64,000 nt of DNA from Acidimicrobiia bacterium (GCA_022822905.1 JAJDYE010000041.1:62001-126000); one strand, 5' to 3'; numbered from the stretch's first letter, positions 34,828-44,251 are shown. Notes: a model not told the origin generated them from the letters alone. Numbers and translations are program-made.

Positions 34828-37674
34828 TCAGCGGGTGCTGTTGAGGTCGCGGAGACTCATGAGGGCCTCGTCGTCAGGGATGTCAGCTGGCCAGCCGTAT
34901 GCCTCCGCAACGGCAGCATTTAGGGTCGCGTGTGCGTTTTCGAGCCACTGAGGGCGCTTGTTGTAGAGATTGGTCAGGGTTCGCTTCTTGAGCTCCTTCG
35001 CTGCTCTCTCATCGTGCGGTTTCGGCTGCTTCGGATAGCCAGGCACCGGCACGTCCACCCACTCAACCAGCTCAGGCGGGTTGATCCACCGGTCGCGAAG
35101 TTCAACAAGCTCTCTTGCGGCCTCGGCGATAGCTACTGCCCGTGGGTCGGTTGCATAGTCCTCAGGTGCGACGTCAGGAGTCAGGCCTTCAGGAAATGGA
35201 TAGGTGGCAAAAGTGGTGGACGGTGTGTAACGCGGGCGGTCTTCAAGGCTTGTGCCTAGCCTCAGTGACCACATCTCGTGAAACCGGCTGTGGAGAACGC
35301 CAAAGGTCGTGTCATCGTCACGAGCTATGACGATTAGTTGGTGATCAGGACAGATTCGCGTGTCGTACCAGACAAATACGCGATGCTTGGCGACAGTCGG
35401 AGTTGCGATGTATCGCGATACCCCGCTCAGCGCCTTCCACATGCCTTGCCGTGGCTCGACGTGGCGCCACCAGTGCTCGCGATACGTGGCTCGACGATTG
35501 TTTTGCCGCATTGGCTTGACATGCTTCTCCACCCACTCAAATGGTTCTTCATACAATGCAGCGGCGTACTCGGACATTATCCAGCCGAAGTCAATGATCC
35601 ACTTGCCGGCTGGCCTGCGTGTTACGTCCATACCATTCACCCACGGCTTGAGGACATCGGTGTTGTTCCGACCGTTCGGATTGGCTGGCAACTGGAGCCA
35701 TTCCAGTGCCAGGTCGGGACCAATATCGAATGGTCCTCCTTTCGTGTCACCCATGAAAGCGACGTCGGCGTTCTGTGGCATTGTTCCAATTGCTTCAGGA
35801 TCGACGCCCCCGCTACCGCGGCGCGCCGTCAGGTCCGTGAAAATCTCATCGACCTGCTCCCCATTGAGGCGGACATCTGCAACTGCCTCTCCAGCCCCCG
35901 AGAAGCAAATGAGGGAGACACGCACCGCAGCACCGTCGATCGTCCACGGCTCGTCGCTCCAGGAGTCAAATATTGGGTGATCGTCAGTAGCAGCCTGCAA
36001 TGCCCGTCGATTTGCTCCTCCCCGAATCGAATTTGTCGCAACAAGCCCCGCCCGCTCCGCCTTTCTCTCTGCAATTTGCCTCCCAGCCTTTTCGAACCAG
36101 TAACAGACAAGATCTGCTTCGGGTGGAACGCGCCCCGAGTAGGCGGCGAAGAGCCGTTCCACGTAGTCCTCGCCTAGATGCGTCTTCAAGAGCTTTCCAC
36201 CGAGAAATGGAGGATTTCCGATCACGATGTCTGTCTTCGGCCACTCTGGCTCAGTGCCATCTGCTGTCAAAATCGCGTCACGACACTCGATTGTGTCCAG
36301 CGGTTTCAAGATGGGCTCCTCAGTTCCTGGAAAGCCATTACGCCGCATCCACTGAATGTGGCCGATCCAGACAGAGACGCAGGCTAGTTCCGCGGCGTAA
36401 GGATTGATCTCAATCCCCTTGACGTTGGAGGGATCTACCTTAGGGAACTCGCGCTGAAAGCCAAGTGCCTCCGCTTCCACCTGTATCCGATGCTCGAGGT
36501 CCTTAAGCGCATGCAGAGCCAGGTAGAGAAAGTTCCCTGATCCGCAAGCAGGATCGAGGACTATGAACGAACGAAGCCGAGCTAGGAACTCTCGGTACCG
36601 CTTCTCAGCCTTGTTGCGGCGTGTAGTCCGTGTTCCACTCGATTTCGCCGTTTCAGCTCGTTCCAACTCCGAAGCGATCCCCCTCAGCTCTTCTTCCCAT
36701 TCAATTTGCCATGGGCGGATCACCATCGGCTCAACGAGCTGCATGATCTTGTCTCGATCTGTGTAGTGGGCGCCGAGCTGCACGCGCTTGCTGGGGTCTA
36801 GTCCGCGCTCAAATAGCGTCCCAAGGATCGAAGGGTCGATTTCTGACCAGTCGAGCCTCGAGGCCTTCAACACCATCTCGATATCGGACCTTTCCAATGG
36901 CAGCGCAGAGTTGTCCTCGAACAGTCCCCCGTTGAACCAGGCAACCTGTTCGAAGCCGACTCTTCCGCCTGAAGCCATTTCTTGGAAGAGGTCGCCAGCA
37001 AGCTCGGTGAAGCTCTCCGGCTCCATTCGTGCCTGTTCCAACATTCGTTCAAACAGGTTGTTAGGTAGCAAGGACACATCATCGGCAAACATGCAGAAGA
37101 TGAGACGGTTGACGAAATGGGCGACTTCCTGTGGATCGTGGCCACGTTCCCTCAAGGCATGCGCGAGGGATGCGAACGACTGGGCCGCACTCTCCGTGAG
37201 CGATTGCCGGGACTGCAATGGCTGTAGCTGGTCCGGATCTGAAAACGCGTGTTTGAGCAAGTCACGCTTGGCCGCGTCAGCAAGATCCTCCAATTCGATC
37301 TCATGGGTCTCACTGACGGTGTTCGTCCAGTTGGTGCGGATTCGGATTCTCTCCATATCGGAAACGATCAGCAGCGGTGGGTTCTCCAGCGCCAACGAGT
37401 ACTGGCGCAGCTGCTCAAATGCTTGGTCCAGGTTGGCCTTCTTCCCTTTGTATTCCCAAGCAAAGTGATGCCGCTTCCACACGTCGGCCCAGCCGTCGCC
37501 ACCAGTTTCCTTACGCGCTCCACGCTCAAAGCAGTACTCGTCGCCGGAAGGGTCAGCCTCCGCCGGAGTTTGCTCCCCCAACAGCCGGCACAAGTCAATG
37601 AAGTGCTCTTGAGAAGCCGAGCTCTCTTTGAGTGTGGAAGACCTCCACTTGGCGATGAAGTCGTGTGGCGTCAC
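34828..37674 (-). CDS. MmeI-like type IIL restriction-modification enzyme
   Basis: 948 aa in one chain. N-terminal nuclease: D64 in GWADVWKR and E74-Y-K76 form a D...ExK site. A helical connector follows (about 140-320), then the gamma-type adenine methyltransferase with motif I LDPACGSGNFLYL near residue 372 and motif IV IVIGNPPFLGG near 490, and finally a target-recognition region (about 640-850) with VWYDTRICPDHQLIVIARDDD. Length and order match MmeI-type enzymes, which methylate one strand and cut about 20 bp away without a separate endonuclease. All catalytic motifs look intact. Recognition sequence cannot be read from the protein here. Confidence 0.92.
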   Translation of the reverse strand: MTPHDFIAKWRSSTLKESSASQEHFIDLCRLLGEQTPAEADPSGDEYCFERGARKETGGDGWADVWKRHHFAWEYKGKKANLDQAFEQLRQYSLALENPPLLIVSDMERIRIRTNWTNTVSETHEIELEDLADAAKRDLLKHAFSDPDQLQPLQSRQSLTESAAQSFASLAHALRERGHDPQEVAHFVNRLIFCMFADDVSLLPNNLFERMLEQARMEPESFTELAGDLFQEMASGGRVGFEQVAWFNGGLFEDNSALPLERSDIEMVLKASRLDWSEIDPSILGTLFERGLDPSKRVQLGAHYTDRDKIMQLVEPMVIRPWQIEWEEELRGIASELERAETAKSSGTRTTRRNKAEKRYREFLARLRSFIVLDPACGSGNFLYLALHALKDLEHRIQVEAEALGFQREFPKVDPSNVKGIEINPYAAELACVSVWIGHIQWMRRNGFPGTEEPILKPLDTIECRDAILTADGTEPEWPKTDIVIGNPPFLGGKLLKTHLGEDYVERLFAAYSGRVPPEADLVCYWFEKAGRQIAERKAERAGLVATNSIRGGANRRALQAATDDHPIFDSWSDEPWTIDGAAVRVSLICFSGAGEAVADVRLNGEQVDEIFTDLTARRGSGGVDPEAIGTMPQNADVAFMGDTKGGPFDIGPDLALEWLQLPANPNGRNNTDVLKPWVNGMDVTRRPAGKWIIDFGWIMSEYAAALYEEPFEWVEKHVKPMRQNNRRATYREHWWRHVEPRQGMWKALSGVSRYIATPTVAKHRVFVWYDTRICPDHQLIVIARDDDTTFGVLHSRFHEMWSLRLGTSLEDRPRYTPSTTFATYPFPEGLTPDVAPEDYATDPRAVAIAEAARELVELRDRWINPPELVEWVDVPVPGYPKQPKPHDERAAKELKKRTLTNLYNKRPQWLENAHATLNAAVAEAYGWPADIPDDEALMSLRDLNSTR

Positions 37675-38004
37675 GGTCAGCCCATCACCGGCCTGGCGTG
37701 ACGGAAGCAGCCCCCTGTCCCACCTCCGGTCTGCGGCCGGGATGTGGTTGGAGAGCGGTCCGCTGAGCTAGACCCCTGTGCGCTACGCATAGAGCATCGT
37801 GGATCCATACCGGATGGAGAATCAATCATCAGCGCAGTAGACCAGCGGCCTCTAATGCTCCTCAAATTCATCGAACGCGATCTTAGGAGTGGAACAGTCC
37901 TCTGTGATGGTGAAGGGAAAGTGCCAATAGATCCGGTAGCCACAGAAGACTGGCGTGCTCACAGACCGGCGGCCTATAGCTACGCTCAGTTGCCTGAGCA
38001 AGGG
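37675..38004. other. 330-bp intergenic stretch without supported gene
   Basis: Between the type IIL start and the GIY-YIG-like gene. Frames of up to 94 codons exist but show no protein-like composition and no good ribosome binding site. It probably carries the promoter of the restriction gene, which reads leftward; I see no clear motif. Confidence 0.4.
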
Positions 38005-38220
38005 TCAGGGACCAGAACGGCCAGCTGATGGCTTACCCTTCTCCCATTGCTTTGCAGCTTCGCGCGTCGTCCTGCGGCCTTCCTGCCGAATATTGCCTTT
38101 ACCGAGCTGACGACGCAGTTCGCCTTCCCGCCGATCAAGATCATTCGTGATGCCGGAATGCTTGATCTGGCCATTCGGTCCGACGAACCGATACTTGTAG
38201 GTGTCTCGCTTTGCTGTCAC
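38005..38220 (-). CDS. Small GIY-YIG-like protein
   Basis: 71 aa. TYKYRFVGPNGQIKHSGITNDLDRREGEL (residues 7-35) imitates the GIY...YIG core strands and the following Arg/Glu helix of GIY-YIG nucleases; GRRTTREAAKQWEKGK near the C-terminus is a conserved helix of this small family. I recall similar stand-alone proteins in bacteria but no defined function. It reads leftward, towards and on the same strand as the restriction enzyme, about 330 bp away. Confidence 0.6.
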   Translation of the reverse strand: MTAKRDTYKYRFVGPNGQIKHSGITNDLDRREGELRRQLGKGNIRQEGRRTTREAAKQWEKGKPSAGRSGP

Positions 38221-38500
38221 TGCCGCCTCCCAGCGTGAGGTAACTTACATGATTGAAAGTAGTGTACCGCCTGTTTCACCATTCACAACTTGGGTGTATT
38301 CCCCTTGCTTTGTCCTCTTGCTCTCCAAGTGCTGCTCGCCACCGTTACGCCTACGCGAAACCCGGGGACACCCAGCCCCTCCGACCAATCCATGAAGGTT
38401 CAGTCCGTATACCTACTCTGAAACCATTTGGTTTGGTGAACCGCCCTAGCTGCGGGCATCCCGATCTGCCATTTGTCATCGACGCGCGGATAATGGGGCC

Positions 38501-39625
38501 ATGAGAGCATTTGTCAGCTCACTGATGGGTGGGCATTTTGTTTCGCTGCGGGAGTCCGCAGCGGCCGGGGTCAAGGCGCTTGGCTATGAGCCCGTTATGG
38601 CTGAGGACTATGCGGCATCTCCTAGCAGCCCGCAGGTGGCTTGTCTTGATGGGGTGCGCTCCGCCGACGTTGTCGTTCTGATCTTGGGTTCTGAGTACGG
38701 AAGCAAGCAGAAGTCGGGCAGGTCGGCGACCCACGAGGAGTACATTGAGGCACGAGAAACAGCACGACCGGTCCTAGCCTTTATCGAAGACGAAGCCGAA
38801 CCAATCACCGAGCAGGCCGAGTTCATAAGCGAAGTGCAGGATTGGGTTCAAGGCCAGTACACAGAGTCATTCAGCGGGTCAACTGATCTGCAAGCCAAGG
38901 TGACCAAATGTGTTCATCGGCACGCTGTAGCGCACGCAGAAGTTCCCCTCGACGCGGATGATCTGGTGGGACAGGCCAGATCGCGTTTACCCGAACGCTC
39001 TTATGGCGGACAGGCGCAACTGATCCTGTCAATCGCTTGTGGTCCTTCCCAACCTGTACTGCGCCCCGCAGCCCTCGAGGATGAAGAGCTCCTCAGATTC
39101 CTGCAAAGTGAGACACTCACTGGACCTGCCGCCGTGCTCGACCTTTCGTCAGGCACTAACTCGGCTATCAGGGGGAATGCGATCATCATTGAACAATCCC
39201 CAAGCGGGGCCAGTGTGTCTGTCAGCGATTCAGGCAGCATCGTCATCTCTCAACTCGCCATCGAGCACACCAGCTCACCGACGGTCCTCCCCGCCCTCAT
39301 CAAGGAGTTCATCGTTGAACGCATCTCTCGTGGACTGCTGCTCGCCGGGCGAGTACTCGACCGAGTGGACCCGCAGCAGAGAATCCGACACGTTGCAGTA
39401 GCCGCTGCGGTGCTTAATGCCGGATACCTGTCGTGGAGCACCCGAGAGGAGCGAGGCCGTAATCCCCACACCACGACCATGAATCCATTCGGGCAGGAAC
39501 GGGTCGAGGCCACCTTTTCCCCTCCGACTCGGCTTCGGACAGCGCTCTCGAGTGACGCGCACCGCATGGCTGAAGATCTCGTCGCCCTTCTCCGGCGCAA
39601 AGCGGCAGAAAACCCCTTCCAATGA
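38501..39625 (+). CDS. DUF4062 (TIR-like) domain protein, putative defence effector
   Basis: 374 aa. Residues 1-110 match DUF4062: MRAFVSSLMGGHFVSLRESAAAGVKALGYEPV, then SADVVVLILGSEYGSKQKSGRSATHEEYIEARE, a TIR/STIR-related fold used in immunity proteins. The remaining 260 residues are not recognised; they contain beta segments (SVSDSGSIVISQLAIEHT) and a C-terminal helical part with THTTTMNPF-like loop. The stop overlaps the next start (ATGA), so the two genes are coupled. TIR-like domains often cleave NAD+ or mediate signalling; activity here is inferred. Confidence 0.65.
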   Translation: MRAFVSSLMGGHFVSLRESAAAGVKALGYEPVMAEDYAASPSSPQVACLDGVRSADVVVLILGSEYGSKQKSGRSATHEEYIEARETARPVLAFIEDEAEPITEQAEFISEVQDWVQGQYTESFSGSTDLQAKVTKCVHRHAVAHAEVPLDADDLVGQARSRLPERSYGGQAQLILSIACGPSQPVLRPAALEDEELLRFLQSETLTGPAAVLDLSSGTNSAIRGNAIIIEQSPSGASVSVSDSGSIVISQLAIEHTSSPTVLPALIKEFIVERISRGLLLAGRVLDRVDPQQRIRHVAVAAAVLNAGYLSWSTREERGRNPHTTTMNPFGQERVEATFSPPTRLRTALSSDAHRMAEDLVALLRRKAAENPFQ

Positions 39626-40422
39626 GCCCCATTTTCGAGACTGAGCTTCTCCGGGCGCGGTGGCGCCGGCGCCTGGCATCCGAAGCGCTAGACCATTCAG
39701 ACCGGGACGACTTCTCCCTCGGCGGCCTAGGGTCTCGCGTCGAAACACCTACCGTCAGATTGCTCCTCTTGCCACCCGACCCTGACGCCGACACTGTGGA
39801 ATTCGACGACCAATTCTGGGAATGGCTCGACCAGCACAGGTACATTCACATCGGGGACGGGCAAATCCACTTAGGTCATCAGATAGTCCCCGGAGCTCAC
39901 GCAGCGGCGCTAGCAGTCGAAAGCGGTGAGCGAGGGAAGTGGAGGAGCTACACCGCTATCCACCGGAACGGGGCTATCGAGGTAGGGCTGGGCGACCGCG
40001 GCGGCGCAGTCCGCTCAGCAGGTGGAGACGAGGCCGCCCGCCATTTCTGGTTGAAGCCGGTGGTCGCCTTCTCATGGGCAATCGGCGAGCTGGCGCGTGC
40101 CATCCCTAGAGGCGAGACCGAAGGTCCGTTTCTTCTCGCTGTTGCCCTGCGAGACACAGAAGGTGCCCGCCTTGGACACTTTGGAGAGGGATGGCGGGAA
40201 CCTTGGCATGGGGGTTTCCCCATTGACAGTTTGGGACCCTGCCAATACAGACACCTGCTTTGGCACATTGAGATCGATCAGCTACCCGACGACACCCCGG
40301 CAGCGCAAGCCTTGGCGTTCAGCGCCGGGGACCGGATCGATAACGCTTGGGGCAGTAGATCGAAACGCTACCTAGACCACCGCGGCAGCATTGAAGGAGA
40401 ATTCTATTTTCAGCGCATATAG
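39622..40422 (+). CDS. Unknown protein coupled to DUF4062 gene
   Basis: 266 aa, ATG overlapping the preceding stop by 4 bp. Short N-terminal basic helix (LRARWRRRLASEAL), then an alpha/beta region with RYIHIGDGQIHLGHQIVPGAHAAALAVESGERG and FHRNGAIEVGLGD, ending in HRGSIEGEFYFQRI. No known domain or catalytic motif recognised. As partner of a TIR-like gene it could be sensor, substrate-recognition subunit or the effector itself. It is the last gene before the right island repeat. Confidence 0.5.
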   Translation: MSPIFETELLRARWRRRLASEALDHSDRDDFSLGGLGSRVETPTVRLLLLPPDPDADTVEFDDQFWEWLDQHRYIHIGDGQIHLGHQIVPGAHAAALAVESGERGKWRSYTAIHRNGAIEVGLGDRGGAVRSAGGDEAARHFWLKPVVAFSWAIGELARAIPRGETEGPFLLAVALRDTEGARLGHFGEGWREPWHGGFPIDSLGPCQYRHLLWHIEIDQLPDDTPAAQALAFSAGDRIDNAWGSRSKRYLDHRGSIEGEFYFQRI

Positions 40423-40519
40423 AGAGGAGGGCTAGCAGGGAAATCGGTTCCACCGATCACCCTGACTCGTTGAGAGATACCAGCACAGACAAATCATGGC
40501 CAAGACGGTGAGCACCCCC

Positions 40520-40596
40520 TGGAGCGCCGGACGGGATTTGAACCCGTGAATCATGGCTTTGCAGGCCACTCCCTTAGTCCACTCGGGCACCGACGC
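40520..40596 (-). tRNA. tRNA-Cys (GCA)
   Basis: 77 nt with encoded CCA. Acceptor GCGTCGG/CCGGCGC (one G-U), T8, D-arm CCC-GAGTGGACTAA-GGG, anticodon arm GTGGC-CTGCAAA-GCCAT with anticodon GCA, variable loop GATTC, T-arm ACGGG-TTCAAAT-CCCGT. All stems pair, so this is the functional copy; its 3' end faces the island, as expected for an integration site. Confidence 0.93.
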
Positions 40597-40622
40597 AGGT
40601 GTGGCCGCCGGAGCGGCCAGCG
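40520..40622. repeat. Right 103-bp direct repeat of accessory island
   Basis: Second member of the repeat pair; includes the intact tRNA-Cys and 26 bp upstream. Differences from the left copy: one in the anticodon stem, one in the D-loop, one at position 8 and one upstream of the tRNA. Confidence 0.8.
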
Positions 40623-40677
40623 TTGACAGTGTATGGGATCGGGCTGATCATTCCACATGGCGTTTAGGGTGTCGGCC

Positions 40678-41373
40678 ATGAGTGATGGCGGCGTCCGGTC
40701 TCCTTTGGAGTTGCTGGACGTGATGGGGATTGTGGAGGCGGAGGCGAGCGCGGGGTTCCGCCACCTGGAGGTGTACTGCCCGGATGGGCTGTTGACGCTG
40801 CTGTGGCACGGGCCTCGGGAGGCAACCGATGTGGTGGTGACCCTGGGCGGGGCCATTGGGGGGTTGCTGGGGCCGGCTCGGGCGCTGTATCTGCGGCTGG
40901 GCGAGAACTTGGCCGACGAGGGCATCGCGGTGATGCGGGTTCACTACCGGCGACCGGGGATCATCGAGCGCTGCCTGCTGGATGCGGCTGCTGCGGCCGA
41001 CTTGGCCGCTCGGGAACAGGGGCAGCGGTTCATCTTCATGGGGCACTCCTTCGGAGGGGCGGTGGCGGTGCAGGCGGGGGTCGCCCTGGGGGAGCACACT
41101 GCGGGGGTGGTGGGTCTGGCCACCCAGTCGGCGGGGTGTGAGAACGCGGCGGCGCTGGGGGGCACTCCCCTGCTGCTGATGCACGGCGGGCAGGATCAGA
41201 TCTTGCCGGTGCAGGCCAGCGAGGCGGTGCGGGCCCTGGCTGGAGGCGGTGAGCTCGTGGTGTATCCCGACGCCGACCACGGGCTGGCCTCGGTGGCCGA
41301 TGAGATCGCCACTACGCTCGCCGAGTGGATTCCGGCCCGGTTCGCCGAGCATGCCAACAGACAAGGGAGCTAA
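40678..41373 (+). CDS. Alpha/beta hydrolase (dienelactone-hydrolase-like)
   Basis: 231 aa from ATG 40678, with an AGGG a few bases upstream; ATG 40657 would add seven residues. Nucleophile elbow GHSFGGAV (near residue 122), acid in MHGGQDQILP (near 177) and His in PDADHGLASVADE (near 202) form an intact Ser-Asp-His triad. Small serine hydrolases of this type cleave esters or lactones. First gene of a tight operon with a DUF7064-like protein, an LLM oxidoreductase and an unknown, which suggests degradation of a lipid or xenobiotic. Confidence 0.85.
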   Translation: MSDGGVRSPLELLDVMGIVEAEASAGFRHLEVYCPDGLLTLLWHGPREATDVVVTLGGAIGGLLGPARALYLRLGENLADEGIAVMRVHYRRPGIIERCLLDAAAAADLAAREQGQRFIFMGHSFGGAVAVQAGVALGEHTAGVVGLATQSAGCENAAALGGTPLLLMHGGQDQILPVQASEAVRALAGGGELVVYPDADHGLASVADEIATTLAEWIPARFAEHANRQGS

Positions 41374-41376
41374 TTC

Positions 41377-42327
41377 GTGGGAGCAGCTGAAGATGCCTTG
41401 ATCGGGCCCGACGACGACAATTTCCATCTGCCGTCAAACCACCCATGGGAGACCGAGACCTGCTGGTACGCATTCTGCGTCCCCGAGCGCAACCTGATGG
41501 GATACCTCTACACCTGGATCCGCCCCAACCTGGGCATCGCCGGGGGCGGCACGCTCGTGTGGGACGACACCGCCTATCTGCCGTGGGAGGTGCCGTTCTT
41601 CGACTACAACCACAGCATCCCGCTGCCCGAGGGCCTCGACCTGCGCGATGCCACCCTGCCCACCGGGATGAGGGTGAAGGTGATCGAGCCGCTCACCAGC
41701 TACGAGCTGGGCTACCGCTACCCCTACGGCGACATGTTCGAGGCCGAGCTGCGCTTCGACGCCCTCACCCCGCCCCATGTGTTCACCCGGGGCGAGCCTC
41801 CGTTCACCATCGCCAGCCACATCGACCAGCCCGGGCGGGTCACCGGGCGCATTCGCCTCCACGGGGAAGACATAAACGTGGACTGCTGCGCCATGCGGGA
41901 CCGCTCATGGGGGCCCCGCTCCGACCTCCAGGGCTTCCGCATCGGATACGCCTTTGCCACCACGTCTTCCCAGAGCGCCTTTCTGTGCTACTCGCTGCCC
42001 AAACCCGACAGCGACCCCATCAACGCCGGCTACTACCTGCGCGACGGCGTGCGGGCCGACATAGTCAGCGGAGAGCGCCGGGTGGAGCGAGACCCCGAAC
42101 ACGGTTACGCCACCGCCTTCGAGATCGAGGCGGTCGACGAACTGAGCCGGGAGCTGCGGGCCACCGGCACCCCGGTGAGCCGCATCATCTTCAACCCCTA
42201 CCCCAAGATGCTCACCTGGGTGAGCACCACCGCCTGGGACTTCGACAGCGGCACCGGCTGGGGCGAGGACCAAGACTGCTGGCGCCCCGACCAGTGGTCC
42301 GCCTACCGCCGCAGCCTTCGCCAATAG
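41377..42327 (+). CDS. DUF7064/7065-like protein
   Basis: 316 aa, GTG start with GGGAG upstream, 3 bp after the previous stop. Beta-rich: NHPWETETCWYAFCVPERNLMGYLYTW at the N-terminus and CCAMRDRSWGPRSDL near residue 170, the RDRSWG signature seen in actinobacterial proteins of this group, distantly like the lipocalin-type fold of CrtC/AttH hydratases. Its genomic company (hydrolase, LLM) supports a role in modifying a hydrophobic substrate. The exact reaction is unknown; the domain name is from memory. Confidence 0.65.
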   Translation: MGAAEDALIGPDDDNFHLPSNHPWETETCWYAFCVPERNLMGYLYTWIRPNLGIAGGGTLVWDDTAYLPWEVPFFDYNHSIPLPEGLDLRDATLPTGMRVKVIEPLTSYELGYRYPYGDMFEAELRFDALTPPHVFTRGEPPFTIASHIDQPGRVTGRIRLHGEDINVDCCAMRDRSWGPRSDLQGFRIGYAFATTSSQSAFLCYSLPKPDSDPINAGYYLRDGVRADIVSGERRVERDPEHGYATAFEIEAVDELSRELRATGTPVSRIIFNPYPKMLTWVSTTAWDFDSGTGWGEDQDCWRPDQWSAYRRSLRQ

Positions 42328-42351
42328 CCCGTCACCAGTAGTCTCTGCGCC

Positions 42352-43329
42352 ATGTTCACCTGCCGATTTGAGCTGCGAGTTCCCCCGTTCGCCGATGTGA
42401 CCCATGCGCAGTTGCACCGCGAGTACCTGGACATGGTCTCGTGGTGCGACGACAACGGCATCGCCACCGTCATCGTCTCCGAGCACCACGGAGCTGACGA
42501 CGGGTTCATGGCCTCGCCGCTGGTGCTGGCCAGCGCCGCTTTGGCTCGCACCGACAACATCATGGTGGCCATCTCGGCCCTGCTGCTGCCGTTCCACGAC
42601 CCCATCCGCATCGCTGAGGACATCGCGGCCATCGACCTGATGGCACCGGGGCGCCTTTCGGTGACCATGGGGGTGGCCTACCGGGAGTTCGAGTTCGACA
42701 TGTTCGGCAAGGACCGCACCCGCCGGGGTCGCGACACCGAGGAGGCCATCAAGCTGATCCTGCGGTGCTGGAGCGGCGAGCCGTTTGAGCACGAGGGCCG
42801 CACCATCTGGGTAACCCCCAAGCCGGTTACCGAGCCCCACCCCGTGCTGATGGTGGGCGGATCGGTCAAGGCATCGGCCCTAAGAGCGGCCCGACTGGGA
42901 CTGCCCTTCTCCCCCTCAACGCCCGACCAGTCGCTGGCTGAGCTCTACTACGAAGAAGCGGCCCGGCTGGGCTACGAGACCCCGTTCGCCATCGTGCCCG
43001 ACGGACCGTCGATGGTGATGGTCACCGAGGATCCCGAGCGCACTTGGGCGGCGATCGAGCGCCACGCCCTGTACGACGCCGGGCTGTACAACAGCTGGCA
43101 GTACGACGACCACCACAACCTCACCGCGGTGGACGCCGACGATGTGGCCGGGCTGGCAGCCAGCGGACAGTGGGATGTACTCACCCCCGAGCAGTGCGCC
43201 CAACTGGTGCGGGACAAGGGCAGCGCCATGCTGCACCCGCTGGTGGGCGGCATCGACCCGGCCATCGGCTGGGAGAGCCTGGAGCTGACCAAGAACCGGG
43301 TCATGCCGCTTCTGGCTGCCGATGGCTGA
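42352..43329 (+). CDS. LLM-class flavin-dependent oxidoreductase
   Basis: 325 aa. Begins MFTCRFELRVPPFADVTHAQLHREYLDMVSWCDD; the segments VIVSEHHGADDGFMASPLVLASA, LDLMAPGRLSVTMGVAYREFEFDMFG and VLMVGGSVKASALRAARLGLPF are the hallmark stretches of bacterial luciferase-like TIM barrels. It uses FMN or F420 to oxidise a small substrate. Ends 8 bp inside the next gene, so it is translationally coupled. Confidence 0.9.
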   Translation: MFTCRFELRVPPFADVTHAQLHREYLDMVSWCDDNGIATVIVSEHHGADDGFMASPLVLASAALARTDNIMVAISALLLPFHDPIRIAEDIAAIDLMAPGRLSVTMGVAYREFEFDMFGKDRTRRGRDTEEAIKLILRCWSGEPFEHEGRTIWVTPKPVTEPHPVLMVGGSVKASALRAARLGLPFSPSTPDQSLAELYYEEAARLGYETPFAIVPDGPSMVMVTEDPERTWAAIERHALYDAGLYNSWQYDDHHNLTAVDADDVAGLAASGQWDVLTPEQCAQLVRDKGSAMLHPLVGGIDPAIGWESLELTKNRVMPLLAADG

Positions 43330-44251
43330 GTCCGGCGAGCGACTGCTGAGCCCGGACGAACTGGCCAAGCTCAGCCAGCCTCCCCGGGCTGAGCTGGTCG
43401 AAGCCCTGGATGAGGGCTCTACGGCCGCGGTTGAGGTGTTTCGGCGCATCGACCGGGCCTATCGCAACTTCATCGACGGATTCGGATCGTGGATCGCCCA
43501 AACCCAGCGCTTTGTGGACGACCGCTACGGCGCGGACGGCTTGGCAATGGTTGGCTCATCCGACGACGCCTATCGTTCGGCGCTTCTGCACAAGCTGACC
43601 GACGAGGACGTCACCGGCCGCCACCGCCCTGATCGGGCCGACCACATAGCCGGGCTCATCGAATCAGGCGATCACGAGGCTGCCTTGGCCGCCTTTGACT
43701 CCTTGACCGCCAGCTACCGACGGATCCACGATGTGGAGCGCGACCGGGTGGCGTCGGTGCTGTCGCAGGTTTACCGGGCCTGGGGGCCCGACGTGCTGGA
43801 GGAGAGCATCCGCTTTGCCGGCGAGCAGACGCTACTGGGATGGATGCCCCACGACGTGGCCCGACCGGCCGAGGTGCGGGTGCGGCAGTGGGCCGGCATG
43901 CAGAAGGGCAACTTCGCCGACATCACGGTGGAGGAAACCGACGACGCTTTCGTGATCACCGTGCATCTGTGCGGCACCTGCGGACGCCAGGTGTCCGACG
44001 GCTGCTACGGAGACACACTGGACTTGGCAGTGGTGGCCGAGGACCACCCCCTCACCTTCGGCAAGGGTCCGGCGCCCATCTACCGCACTCACGTGTCGGT
44101 GATGCACTTTTGGGTGCCGATGGAGCGCACCGGGGTGCCGTGGCCGGTGATCCAGTGCCCGGCAGGATTGGACGCAGGTCCCTGTCGGATCACGCTGTAC
44201 AAGGACCCGGCGGCCACGCCGCCGGAGGCCTACGAGTTCGCGACGCGCTGA
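43322..44251 (+). CDS. Unrecognised protein with Cys-rich C-terminal half
   Basis: 309 aa, ATG overlapping the LLM stop. N-terminal 180 residues are helical (VEVFRRIDRAYRNFIDGFGSW; HDVERDRVASVLSQVYRAW). The C-terminal half has HLCGTCGRQVSDGCYG (about 218-233) and HVSVMHFWVPMERTGVPWPVIQCP, which place His and Cys residues so that a metal site or disulfide is possible. Operon position suggests an auxiliary or catalytic role with the LLM enzyme. I do not recognise the family. Confidence 0.6.
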   Translation: MAESGERLLSPDELAKLSQPPRAELVEALDEGSTAAVEVFRRIDRAYRNFIDGFGSWIAQTQRFVDDRYGADGLAMVGSSDDAYRSALLHKLTDEDVTGRHRPDRADHIAGLIESGDHEAALAAFDSLTASYRRIHDVERDRVASVLSQVYRAWGPDVLEESIRFAGEQTLLGWMPHDVARPAEVRVRQWAGMQKGNFADITVEETDDAFVITVHLCGTCGRQVSDGCYGDTLDLAVVAEDHPLTFGKGPAPIYRTHVSVMHFWVPMERTGVPWPVIQCPAGLDAGPCRITLYKDPAATPPEAYEFATR

